Origin: Bradyrhizobium hipponense
Lineage (GTDB): Bacteria > Pseudomonadota > Alphaproteobacteria > Rhizobiales > Xanthobacteraceae
NCBI RefSeq assembly: GCF_008123965.1
Contig: NZ_VSTH01000079.1
Coordinates: 20,396-84,395 of the forward strand
Direction: 5' to 3'
DNA length: 64,000 nt
Shown here in pieces: positions 51,949 through 60,880 of the stretch. Made by a program: the position numbers and the translations under genes. How positions within the stretch are numbered: position 1 is the first letter of the stretch; each line of letters begins with the position of its first letter. The notes under the pieces were generated by a model. It made no database searches and was not told the origin of the DNA. It was given only the letters and a program-made list of their open reading frames with translations.

Positions 51949-52832
51949 ATGGATTCCCTGGTCAGCATGAGGGTGTTTTGCCAGGTTGCGGAGCTGAAGA
52001 GCTTTGCGGCCGCGGCGGAGCGCCTGCGCATCTCGCCCGCGATGGCGAGCAAGCACGTGATGCAGCTCGAGAAGCGGCTGGGCACACGGCTGCTGAACCG
52101 GACCAGCCGGCGCGTCAGCCTGAGCGAAAGCGGCATGCTCTATTTCGAGCAGGCGCGCCAGATGCTCGATTCGCTCGACGAGGTCGAAGCCGCCGTCAGC
52201 AATGCGACCGTGATTCCACGCGGCATGTTGCGACTGACCGCGCCGGTCTGGATGGCGAACGCAATGTTCGCGGGAATTTTGGCCGACTATCAGGCCCGCT
52301 ATCCCGAAGTGCGGCTCGACGTCGATCTCAGCGGGCGAATGGTCAACCTGGTCGAGGAAGGATTCGACCTCGCACTTCGCGCGACGGCAGCGATCGACGC
52401 AGCGCTGATCGCGCGGCCGATCACCAACGTCCCGTTCTACATGGTTGCAGCCCGGTGTACCTCAAACGTGCCGGACGCCCGGCGAAGCTGGCCGATCTCT
52501 CCGGCCAGACGCTGCTGCATTACGCGCTTTATCCGGGCGAAAGCTTCTCCTTCACGGGTGAGCATGGCGTCGAGACCGTCAAGCTCAATCCGGTCCTGCG
52601 CAGCGGCAACGAAACGCTGCTGCACATGGCGGCGCTGCAAGGCATGGGCCTCGCCTTCCTGCCGAAATGGCTGGTCGCGGATGACATCGCCGCCGGACGC
52701 CTGGAGCACGTCATCCCCGACCAGGTCATCTTCGTCGGAAAGCTGTTCGCGGTCTATCCGAGCCGCAAATATCTCTCCGCCAAGGTCCGGACCTTCATCG
52801 ATTTCATCGCGGCCGACAAGCGGATGAGATAG
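51949..52832 (+). pseudogene. LysR-family regulator, frameshifted
   Basis: The N-terminal HTH is intact (VFCQVAELKSFAAAAERLRI, ASKHVMQLEKRLGTRLL), as is the start of the effector domain up to PITNVPFYMVAA. At 52451-52453 a C tract is one base short; adding one C restores PVYLKRAGRPAKLADLSGQT and continues to the stop at 52830-52832. As given, translation continues to 52827 in a meaningless phase. It may be a true pseudogene or a base-calling error. The divergent DoxX operon is its likely target. Confidence 0.82.
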
Positions 52833-53096
52833 CCGGCGCTACAGCGGTCTTCCGATCCAGGGAGGTTTCGGCTTGCGGCAGTTGGCTGCTCCCGCGATGC
52901 GATAGTTTTATGACAAGACAATCTATATTTGCATAGCGCCCCGTTTACTCCTAGCATCCCGCAGACGGAAGCTTTCCTTCCGGATTCGTTTTTCTTGTTT
53001 TGCCGTGCCGTTCGCCGCCCGCGCAGGGCCGTTGCACCAATGTGGCAGGTTTCTGCCGGCGCATTTCGCATATGTTGATTTCACGAGGGGGCTATT

Positions 53097-55427
53097 ATGA
53101 GCATCAAGCCGACTCCAAGGATCGCCGCCGCGGCAAGGACGCGACTTGCGGGAGCCGCAGCGCAAATCCGGCATTCGATGTTGATGATCGAAGAGAGACG
53201 CCCCGGCGACGCAGAGCCCGAGCTGTCCCGCAAGGTGCAGGTCTATCAGGCGCGTACCGGGCTATCGATCGAGGAGGCGGATCGCAAGGTCGCCAAACCA
53301 GAGTCAGGTGCGGAGCGGATTTGGGGCAAAACCGTCGATTTCGTCGATGTAGCCTTTTTCGAGAGAGGCCGCCGTGCGGCGAGAGCGGTCGCACGCATCA
53401 TCACCACCGATGGCGCCGCGGTCGGTACCGGCTTCCTGATCTCGCCGCATTTGTTGATGACGAACAATCACGTTATCGGTTCGACACAGGACGCGGCAGG
53501 TCTTCTCGCAGAGTTCGACTATGAGCGCGACATCAATGGCGTCATGCTGCAGGCGACGCGTTTCGCGTTTGATACGAAGGCCTGCTTCCTGACCAACGAT
53601 CAGGACAACCTCGATTACACCGTCCTCGCCTTGGGGCGCCGTGTCACGGGAACCAAGGAGCTCGCCTCTTTCGGCTACATTCCGGTCAGCAGTGCCCGCA
53701 ACAAGCACCAGCTCGGCGACTTCGTCAACATCCTCCAGCATCCCGACGGGCGCCCAAAGGAAGCCGTCGTCCGCGAGAACCAGCTGGTCGCGCGCACGGG
53801 CACCACTCTTGCGTATGTCGCAGACACGGAGCCGGGTGCATCAGGCTCGCCTGTTTGCAACGTGCTCTGGGCTCTGGTGGCGCTCCATCATTGGGGATCG
53901 CCCCATCGCGAGCTGACCGATGAATCCGGCAAGGAGATCGCGAAGACCGTCAACGAAGGCATTCGCGCGAGCTCGATCTATACGGATATGTCCACGCTGC
54001 GGAGCACGCTCGATCCGTCCGCGCAATCGATGATCGACGAGGCGCTGCGCGTAGGCCTGGAGGCCTTGCCGCAATCGTCGGTCGGCGAGACGCTGGCCGG
54101 CGAGAGTGCAATGCGCGATGCAGGCTCGGCCGCGTCGGTTTCGGTCGCCAAGGACGGCACTGCGACCTGGAGCATTCCGCTCACGGTCTCTGTGAAGCTT
54201 GGTGGGCTCCTTTCACCAATTCCCGAAACCGCGAGCGCGGCGCTGGCTTCGGGGCCGGCGATCCAGCCGGCAGGTGCCGAAGCCAGGCTCGAACTGGATC
54301 CCGACTACTCGGATCGATCCGGCTACGACCCTCGATTCCTGGGCGTCAGAATCGATCTGCCAAAACTCTCCCGTGCGCAGCAGGTTATCGCGGCGAAGAA
54401 CACGGAAGCAGATGGGGGCGCTAATCCTTACGAGCTGAAATATCACCACTTCAGCGTGATCATGAACGGCAAGCGCCGTCTCGCCTTCCTGTCGGCGGTC
54501 AATATCGATGGCAGCACGTCGAAGGATTTCGACCGGTCCTCGGGCGTGATCAGCGATCCCATGGCCGACGGCGACGACTCGGAAGCATCGGAGCTCTGGT
54601 TTCCCGAGCACAGGATCAAGGATTCCCAGCAGACCCCGCGCGATTTCTACGAGGGACAGACGACCTTCGACGCCGACGGCAACCCGATTCTGGATAAGCG
54701 GAGGGGTGGCCATCGCAACCGTATGTTCCAGAAGGGTCATCTGACGCGGCGCCAGGATCCTTTGTGGGGCAATGACGACGATCTGATCCGCTACGCCAAT
54801 GCCGATACGTTCCACGTGACCAATTGCGCGCCGCAGGTCGGCTTTTTCAACATGGGCGTTGGCAAGCGGCCCGGCTCGGAAGCGGCCGCCAAGCCTCATC
54901 CAGGCGGAAACCTCTATTGGCGCGCGCTGGAGGAATATGTTCTGTCCAATGCGCGCACCGATCGCCAGCGGGTGAGCGTCTTTACCGGACCGCTGTTCGA
55001 TGACGAGAACGATTTTCCCTGGGATCGCGGCCGGTCCGACATGAGAGGATTCCTGGCGCCGCGAAAATTCTGGAAGCTCGTGTTGCGTGTTGATGGCGGT
55101 GCGCTCCAGGCGACCGCGCTGGTCGCAGACCAGTCGCCGCTCATCGACGTCTTGCCGGAAGCGATCCGGCGCGGGGAAGCTCTTCCGGCACCGCTGCCCT
55201 ACGACAAGGTGAAGCAATATCACTGCAGCATCGCTGAACTCGAGAGGATTACCGGCTTCGAGTTCGGTACGAAGATTGCCGAGGCCGACACCTATTCATC
55301 GCGTGGCCAGCGTCGCGAGGTCAGCACTCTTGACGAACTCCTCCAGTCACGACGCTCACGTCGGCCGGCCAAGCAGGCGGCCAAGAAGGTCGCGAAAAAG
55401 GCTGCCAAGAAAGCAAAAAAGAGATGA
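53097..55427 (+). CDS. Trypsin-like protease fused to DNA/RNA non-specific endonuclease
   Basis: A 776-residue three-part protein. Residues about 75-270 form a trypsin-like protease: His in LMTNNHVIG (H125), Asp in NLDYTVLALG (D173) and Ser in PGASGSPV (S249). Residues about 400-740 are a NUC-type beta-beta-alpha-metal endonuclease. The catalytic-His motif is FQKGHLTRRQDPLWG (H548; KGH instead of the usual RGH), and the metal Asn is in HVTNCAPQ (N576). The last 25 residues are Lys/Ala-rich, like histone H1 tails. No signal peptide, so it is probably cytoplasmic. GAGGGG precedes the ATG. The N-terminal ~70 residues are helical and unassigned. Confidence 0.9.
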   Translation: MSIKPTPRIAAAARTRLAGAAAQIRHSMLMIEERRPGDAEPELSRKVQVYQARTGLSIEEADRKVAKPESGAERIWGKTVDFVDVAFFERGRRAARAVARIITTDGAAVGTGFLISPHLLMTNNHVIGSTQDAAGLLAEFDYERDINGVMLQATRFAFDTKACFLTNDQDNLDYTVLALGRRVTGTKELASFGYIPVSSARNKHQLGDFVNILQHPDGRPKEAVVRENQLVARTGTTLAYVADTEPGASGSPVCNVLWALVALHHWGSPHRELTDESGKEIAKTVNEGIRASSIYTDMSTLRSTLDPSAQSMIDEALRVGLEALPQSSVGETLAGESAMRDAGSAASVSVAKDGTATWSIPLTVSVKLGGLLSPIPETASAALASGPAIQPAGAEARLELDPDYSDRSGYDPRFLGVRIDLPKLSRAQQVIAAKNTEADGGANPYELKYHHFSVIMNGKRRLAFLSAVNIDGSTSKDFDRSSGVISDPMADGDDSEASELWFPEHRIKDSQQTPRDFYEGQTTFDADGNPILDKRRGGHRNRMFQKGHLTRRQDPLWGNDDDLIRYANADTFHVTNCAPQVGFFNMGVGKRPGSEAAAKPHPGGNLYWRALEEYVLSNARTDRQRVSVFTGPLFDDENDFPWDRGRSDMRGFLAPRKFWKLVLRVDGGALQATALVADQSPLIDVLPEAIRRGEALPAPLPYDKVKQYHCSIAELERITGFEFGTKIAEADTYSSRGQRREVSTLDELLQSRRSRRPAKQAAKKVAKKAAKKAKKR

Positions 55428-55460
55428 GGCCGGTCCGGCGAATTGCCGGACCATTGCCTC
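55426..55460 (+). terminator. Hairpin after protease-nuclease gene
   Basis: An 8-bp perfect stem, GGTCCGGC with GCCGGACC, around GAATT. It is extended by GAGGC/GCCTC outside with small bulges. It lies right at the stop codon. There is no T-tract, so factor-dependent termination or mRNA stabilisation is possible. Confidence 0.5.
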
Positions 55461-55504
55461 GCTATCTCCGCACCTCGGAATCGGCTGCAGCATAGGTGTT
55501 CGCA

Positions 55505-56608
55505 ATGACTGAACTGGTTCCCCTCAGGCTCTATACCGCCGAGGATCTGCTTTCTGGCTTCAATCCTTGGGATCCGCTCGGATACAGCCTCACCCGCGAT
55601 TTTTCGATCTTCCGCAGATTCGTGCACGACGGCGGCGCGGTCCCTGCCTCGCTTGCGATTCGCACGGCGCAAGCCGATCACGATGCGGCCATCGCCGATG
55701 CGTTGCGGCAATTCCTCAAGGACTTGCGCCGGCCCCTGGTCGGCTTCATGGGCGGGCACGGCGTGCCGCGCAATTCGGACGCTTATGCCGACATCGCGCG
55801 ACTGGCGCGGTTTCTCGCGCACAGGGGGTTCTTGATCGTGACCGGCGGCGGCCCCGGCATCATGGAGGCTGCGCATCTCGGCGTTGCCTTCTCCGCGTCG
55901 CCGGACGGCGACCTGGAGACGGCGCTGAAGGCCATTGCAGTTGAGCCCGTGGTGCCTTCGCTGGATGCCCTGTTCGATCCGGACGGAATGGTGTTGCCGG
56001 AGAAGCTCGAAGCCCTGGTCAAGGCGCGTCAATGGCTCAAGGTTGCGATCGAGGTCAGGAAGGCCGCGCCCGAAATCCTGCCCATCAGCCTTGCGATTCC
56101 GACGTGGCTCTATGGCGCGGAGCCCACCATGCCTTTCGCGACCCATTACGCGAAATATTATCAGAACAGCCTGCGCGAAGAGGCGCTCGTCAACAATTCG
56201 CGCGCCGGCATCATCTACGGCCAGGGCGGCGGTGGAACGATGCGCGAGGTCTTCCAGGATGTCGAACGAAACTACTACTTGCGGCGGGTCGAGGATTTCA
56301 CCCCGATGATCTTTTTCGACCGCGGCGGCTACTGGACAAGCGATGCGGTCTACGACGGCGACGCGATCAAAAAGCGCGGCATTCGGCTTGACGCCTCGAT
56401 ACCCACGATATTGACCCTCGGCCTGCGCGGTGGCGGCATGGCGACCTCCGACGTCGATCTGTGCATCAACAAGATCAAGTTCACGGTCAACCATATGGAG
56501 ATTGCGAACATCCTCGCCGGGCACGTCTCCGCCGCCGAGAAAAATCTCAATTTCGCGCTCGCGGCCCAGCCGATGAAGGTGACCAATTCGCGGATGAACC
56601 GTCACTAG
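55505..56608 (+). CDS. LOG-like Rossmann-fold protein
   Basis: A 367-residue protein of the LOG/SMF (lysine-decarboxylase-like) superfamily. The nucleotide motif VTGGGPGIMEAAHLG is at about 112-126. The second motif is GQGGGGTMREVF (239-250), a variant of the usual P-G-G-x-G-T-x-x-E. It is much longer than cytokinin-activating LOG (about 200 residues), with an extra N-terminal ~75 residues and an insertion between the motifs. Nucleotide or phosphoribosyl hydrolysis is possible; the ligand is unknown. It follows the protease-nuclease gene by 77 bp on the same strand. Confidence 0.82.
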   Translation: MTELVPLRLYTAEDLLSGFNPWDPLGYSLTRDFSIFRRFVHDGGAVPASLAIRTAQADHDAAIADALRQFLKDLRRPLVGFMGGHGVPRNSDAYADIARLARFLAHRGFLIVTGGGPGIMEAAHLGVAFSASPDGDLETALKAIAVEPVVPSLDALFDPDGMVLPEKLEALVKARQWLKVAIEVRKAAPEILPISLAIPTWLYGAEPTMPFATHYAKYYQNSLREEALVNNSRAGIIYGQGGGGTMREVFQDVERNYYLRRVEDFTPMIFFDRGGYWTSDAVYDGDAIKKRGIRLDASIPTILTLGLRGGGMATSDVDLCINKIKFTVNHMEIANILAGHVSAAEKNLNFALAAQPMKVTNSRMNRH

Positions 56609-56815
56609 GACGACCGAGGCACGGCCTTTCTGATTTCCGACCGGCTTTTGCTCATTGCGTGGCATATCCTGCCGGACCTCCAATCGGCGCAATCGGCGGT
56701 ACTGCAACGGATACCAGAATAATGATGAGGGCGGTCGCATCCGAGGCGTGCCGGCAGGCGGTCGTGATTTGCTGCAGATGGCGTTGAGCCAGCAGGTTCA
56801 CTCGGGACGAGCAAC

Positions 56816-57866
56816 GTGGGATTCCTTGACGACAACGCTGAATTCGAGACGTGGCTACGCCAGCAATGCCGGGTCGTCGAGGACGATCTCGCGCACAAGC
56901 ACAAGCGCATGAAGAAAAGCGCGTTCATCTTCCTGCGTGCGACCTATTTTCGCTGGGCGCGGCGCATCGAGACGATATGCCCGGCGCTGAAGACCGCTCC
57001 GCGTGTTCTCTCTGTCGGTGACACCCACACCGAAAATTACGGCACCTGGCGCGACCGGGAGGGGCGCCCCGTCTGGGGCATCAACGATTTCGACGAAGCC
57101 GCCGTCATTCCCTATCCGTTCGACCTGGTGCGGCTGGCCACGAGCGCCAGGCTCGCCGAGGACATGGCGATCGGCAACCGTGAGGTGGCGGCAGTTATCC
57201 TCGAAGGCTACAGGCTGGGACTGAAGAAGCCGCATCCCGCGCTCCTGGACGAGCACCAGACATGGATGCGGCGCTACGTCGCCTGCACCGATGAGGAACG
57301 GGCGGATTTCTGGCACGAGGTGAAGAGGTACCCGAATGCCACGCCGCCGCAGCCTGTTGCATCCGCCCTGAAGAGCAGCCTGCCGCCGGGTGCCACGCTG
57401 GTTCGCTTCGCCTCAGGAAGGGGGCGGCGGCCTCGGCCGGCCGCGTTTCGTCGCCATCGCCGATTGGCGCGGAGGCCAGATTGTCAGGGAAGCCAAGGCG
57501 CTGGTGCCCTCGGCCTGGGATTGGGCGCACGGCAACAAGGGTACGCCGCGCTTCATGACGCTCGCGACCGGAGCGCACCGCGCCCCCGATCCGCATCTCG
57601 CGCTGAAAGGGGGCTTTATCCTCCGGCGCATTGCGCCGGATTCGCGCAAGGTGGATCTTGGCGATCACCCCGGCGAAAGGCTCGAGCTCGACCTCTTGCG
57701 CGCCATGGGCGTCGACATCGGGGCGATCCATGCCGCGACAAAGGGGGCGTCTGCAAGAATTCTCGGCGATCTCAGAACGCGCAAGGCGGACTGGCTCTAC
57801 GGCGAGGCAAAGGCCGCGGCCGAAGCGGTCGAGGAGGATCTTGCAGACTGGCGCGCGGCAAGGTGA
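56816..57866 (+). pseudogene. DUF2252-family protein, frameshifted
   Basis: The N-terminal part is family-like: VGDTHTENYGTW and GINDFDEAAVIPYPFDLVRL are the kinase-fold motifs of DUF2252. At the G tract 57420-57424 one extra G shifts the frame. Downstream in the other phase are GRPRFVAIADWRGGQIVREA and the remaining C-terminal part to 57866. Removing one G joins them into a protein of about 349 residues. As given, translation runs on antiphase to 57961. Assembly error and real pseudogene cannot be told apart here. Confidence 0.78.
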
Positions 57867-57909
57867 GCGGACAAGACGCGCTGCGGCTGAATTACCGAAT
57901 CAAAGACGG

Positions 57910-59055
57910 CTACAGCGACCTAGCAATCAGCAGCTTCATGATCTCGTTGGTGCCGCCATAGATCTTCTGGATGCGGGAATCGATGAAGATGCGCGAGATC
58001 GGATATTCCTGCATGTAGCCGTAGCCGCCGAACAGCTGGAGGCACTCGTCGGCGGTCTCGACCTGCTTTTCCGAGCACCAGTATTTCGCCATCGACGCGG
58101 TGACAGTGTCGAGATCCTTTGCGACCAGGCGCTCGATGCACCAGTCGACGAAGACGCGCGCGATCATCGCCTCGGTCTTGCGCTCGGCGAGCTTGAAGGC
58201 GGTGTTCTGAAACTCCATCAGCGGCTTGCCGAACGCTTTCCGCTCCTTGGTGTATTCGGTGGTGAGTTTGATCGCGCGCTCCATCGCGGCGACGGCGCCG
58301 ACCGCGAGCGCCAGCCGTTCCTGCGGCAATTGCTGCATCAGCTGCACAAAGCCGTGGCCCTCCTCGCCGCCGAGCAGGTTTTCCGGCGGCACCGTGACGT
58401 TGTCGAAGAACAGCTCGGATGTGTCGGAGGCGTGCAGCCCGATCTTGTCGAGGTTACGCCCGCGCTTGTAACCGTCCGCGCCTGACGTCTCGACCACCAT
58501 CAGCGAGATGCCCTTGGCGCCGGCATCGCCGGTGCGCGCGACGACAATGACGAGATCGGCGGCCTGGCCGTTGGTAATAAAAGTCTTCTGGCCGTTGATG
58601 ACGTAGGAATTGCCCTGCTTCTTCGCTGTCGTCTTGACCGCCTGAAGATCCGAGCCGGTGCCGGGCTCGGTCATCGCGACGGCGCCGACCATCTCGCCCG
58701 AGGCCATCTTCGGCAGCCAGCGCTTCTTCTGGTCCTCCGAGCCGTAGTTGAGGATGTAGTGGGCGACGATGGCGCTGTGCACGGAGACGCCGGTCGTCAG
58801 TTCCGGCACCGTACTTTCGAGATCCTCCAGCACGGCGGCGTCGTAGGCGAAGTTCGCGCCTAAACCGCCATAGGCCTCAGGCACGCTCGCCAGCAGCGCG
58901 CCCATCTCGCCGAGCCCGCGCCAGGCAAAGCGGTCGACCATCTTCTGCTCGCGCCACTTTTCGGCATGCGGCGCCAGGTCCTTGGCGAGATACTTCCGGA
59001 ACTGGTCGCGGAAGACATCGAGCTCTTCGGTCATCCAGGAGGAGCGGTAGGACAT
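57910..59055 (-). CDS. Acyl-CoA dehydrogenase
   Basis: A 381-residue FAD-dependent dehydrogenase with a full set of motifs: VGAVAMTEPGTGSDLQ, FITNGQAADL, the ERLALAVGAVAAMERAI helix, QLFGGYGYMQEYPISR and the C-terminal KIYGGTNEIMKLLIARSL. It would make 2,3-enoyl-CoA with electrons to ETF. Its 3' end lies 43 bp after the convergent DUF2252 gene. The crowded overlap with the shifted reading of that gene supports the gene ending at 57866. Confidence 0.93.
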   Translation of the reverse strand: MSYRSSWMTEELDVFRDQFRKYLAKDLAPHAEKWREQKMVDRFAWRGLGEMGALLASVPEAYGGLGANFAYDAAVLEDLESTVPELTTGVSVHSAIVAHYILNYGSEDQKKRWLPKMASGEMVGAVAMTEPGTGSDLQAVKTTAKKQGNSYVINGQKTFITNGQAADLVIVVARTGDAGAKGISLMVVETSGADGYKRGRNLDKIGLHASDTSELFFDNVTVPPENLLGGEEGHGFVQLMQQLPQERLALAVGAVAAMERAIKLTTEYTKERKAFGKPLMEFQNTAFKLAERKTEAMIARVFVDWCIERLVAKDLDTVTASMAKYWCSEKQVETADECLQLFGGYGYMQEYPISRIFIDSRIQKIYGGTNEIMKLLIARSL

Positions 59056-59185
59056 GGCGGCCTCGATCGTTGCTGGCGTTGCGCCCGCTCAGCCGTGCCA
59101 CAAGGCGAGATGCGGGCGCAAGCCCGCCGCGTTGCTACGCCAGCCGCGGCCGCCCATGATTGTGTCTTGAGGCTGCGCCGTTACC

Positions 59186-60130
59186 CTATCCTGCCTGCGC
59201 GGTTTTGCCGCCGTCGATGATGAACTGGCCGCCCGTCGCGTAGGGATGATCGTCCGAGGCGAGCATCAGTGCGAAGGCCGCGATCTCCTCTGCCGTCGCC
59301 ACGCGCTGCATGCCCGGCACATGGGCTTTGGCCCATTGCGCGATGGCCACGTGCCAGGCCGCATCGGGGAGATTTTCCATGCCGGCGAGCCGGCGGATGA
59401 ACGGCGTGTCCGTGGTGCCGGGGATCAGGGTGTTGATGCGGATGCCGTATTGGGCATATTCGAGCGTCGCCGCTTGAACCATGCCGACAAGCCCGCGCTT
59501 GGCCGCGGAATAGGCCGAGCGGTTCGCCGTCGTGGCGATGGCGTTGGACGACGAGGTGACCACGATTGAACCACCCTTCTGCAGCATGTGCGGAATCTGG
59601 TACTTCATCGACAGGAACACGCCGCGCAGGTCGGTATTGATCACGTCGTCGAATTCGGCGGCGTTGTACTGATGCAGCGGTTTTTCTATGGAGATGCCCG
59701 CATTGTTGAAAGCCACGTCGAGGCGGCCATGAAGCTCGATCGTCTTGTCGACCAAGGCCTTGACCTCGGCCTCGTTGCGGACGTCGGCCCGAACGAACGC
59801 TGCGTTGCCACCGGCCGCCTTGATCTCGTCCTCCACCCGGGTCCCGCGCTCGACATTGCGTCCGCAGAACACCACCCTGCCGCCTTCAGCAGCGAACATG
59901 ATCGCTGCGGCGCGGCCGATGCCCGAGGTGCCGCCGGTCACGATGATGGTCTTGTCGGCGAAGCGCCGCCTGCCGCTCGGTTTCTGCTGCGGCAGCGTTG
60001 CGCCCTGGCCGAGCGCCATGCCGCCGGCAAGTCCGCCGACGGCGCTCGCCAGCATGCCCAGCGCGGCGCCGCCGACCAGGTGACGCCGCTTTACGCGGGA
60101 GGGCGCGGTGCTATGCTGCATTTCGGTCAT
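59186..60130 (-). CDS. SDR-family oxidoreductase with N-terminal export-type sequence
   Basis: A 314-residue short-chain dehydrogenase. The catalytic part starts at about residue 57: TIIVTGGTSGIGRAA, NNAGIS, SIVVTSSSNAI and YSAAKRGLV. The extra N-terminus (RVKRRHLVGGAALGMLASAV, Gly-rich) looks like a signal or membrane anchor, possibly twin-arginine-like though the motif is not canonical. Export of an NAD(P)-dependent enzyme folded with its cofactor would need Tat. GGGAGTTC precedes the ATG. Divergent from a TetR gene. Confidence 0.88.
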   Translation of the reverse strand: MTEMQHSTAPSRVKRRHLVGGAALGMLASAVGGLAGGMALGQGATLPQQKPSGRRRFADKTIIVTGGTSGIGRAAAIMFAAEGGRVVFCGRNVERGTRVEDEIKAAGGNAAFVRADVRNEAEVKALVDKTIELHGRLDVAFNNAGISIEKPLHQYNAAEFDDVINTDLRGVFLSMKYQIPHMLQKGGSIVVTSSSNAIATTANRSAYSAAKRGLVGMVQAATLEYAQYGIRINTLIPGTTDTPFIRRLAGMENLPDAAWHVAIAQWAKAHVPGMQRVATAEEIAAFALMLASDDHPYATGGQFIIDGGKTAQAG

Positions 60131-60150
60131 TTCGAACTCCCGGTCGATCG

Positions 60151-60201
60151 ATCTAAACAGTGTTAAGATAGATAATTCGCAATCTGAACAGTGTCAAGAT
60201 A
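60151..60201. promoter_or_regulatory. Two copies of a 20-bp TetR-type operator
   Basis: ATCTAAACAGTGTTAAGATA (60151-60170) and ATCTGAACAGTGTCAAGATA (60182-60201) are 90 percent identical and 31 bp apart. Each is a near-palindrome, with ATCT/AGAT outer arms and AACA/TGT inner arms. They fill the gap between the divergent SDR and TetR genes; the second copy ends 3 bp before the TetR ATG. Confidence 0.75.
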
Positions 60202-60204
60202 CGC

Positions 60205-60873
60205 ATGACGAAGCCGAACGCGCGCGCCAGGCCGAGCCACAGGGTTCCGAAGCCCGAGGCCGGCTATCATCATGGTGAGCTACAGGAGGCCCTGATCGCG
60301 GCAAGCGAGGCCATTCTTGCTGAGCAAGGTGCCGAAGGTTTCACGTTGCGCGAGGCCGCCCGCCGCGCTGGCGTGTCCCCGGCCGCACCCTCGCATCATT
60401 TCGGCAATGCGCAGGGCCTGCTGACGGAGGTGGCGATTCGCGGCTATGAGGCGCTTGCCGGCGCGCTGCGGGATGCTGCGTCCGGCAGGCAGGGTGCGCG
60501 CGAAAAACTCCACGCCCAGGGCATGGCCTATGTCGAGTTCGCGCTGAAGCATCCCGGCCGCTTCCAGATGATGTTTGCCAACAAGCGCCTCGTCGCGGAC
60601 GATGCGCGTCTGGCGCAGGCGAGCAGGGCGGCCGGCCACGAGTTCGAGATCATCATCGCGGAACTCGTCGGCGGCACTGCGAAGGAGGCGAAGACCGCGG
60701 CCGCGGCGGCCTGGTCGACCGTTCACGGCTTTGCCAAGCTTGCGCTCGAGGGGAAATTCGGCCCAGTGAGGAGCGAGGCCGAGCACCGCGAGATCATGAC
60801 GACGCTCAATCGTGTCCTGAATTATCTCTGGCCGGTGGGCAGCGCGCGCCGCCAAGTGCAGATCGAGGATTGA
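60205..60873 (+). CDS. TetR-family transcriptional regulator
   Basis: A 222-residue repressor. The N-terminal HTH is visible: GYHHGELQEALIAASEAILA, then FTLREAARRAGVSPAAPSHH and FGNAQGLLTEVA. The C-terminal domain resembles the WHG/TetR_C_13 type (RFQMMFANKRL, WSTVHGFAKLAL). It probably represses both itself and the divergent SDR through the two operators. An alpha/beta hydrolase gene follows at an 8-bp gap and is likely in the same transcript. Confidence 0.92.
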   Translation: MTKPNARARPSHRVPKPEAGYHHGELQEALIAASEAILAEQGAEGFTLREAARRAGVSPAAPSHHFGNAQGLLTEVAIRGYEALAGALRDAASGRQGAREKLHAQGMAYVEFALKHPGRFQMMFANKRLVADDARLAQASRAAGHEFEIIIAELVGGTAKEAKTAAAAAWSTVHGFAKLALEGKFGPVRSEAEHREIMTTLNRVLNYLWPVGSARRQVQIED

Positions 60874-60880
60874 TCGCGCC

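Noticed and set aside
52978..53096. Earlier start or leader peptide upstream of the protease-nuclease gene
   Set aside because: The frame at 53000-53524 is a shadow in another phase, and GAGGGG points to the ATG at 53097.
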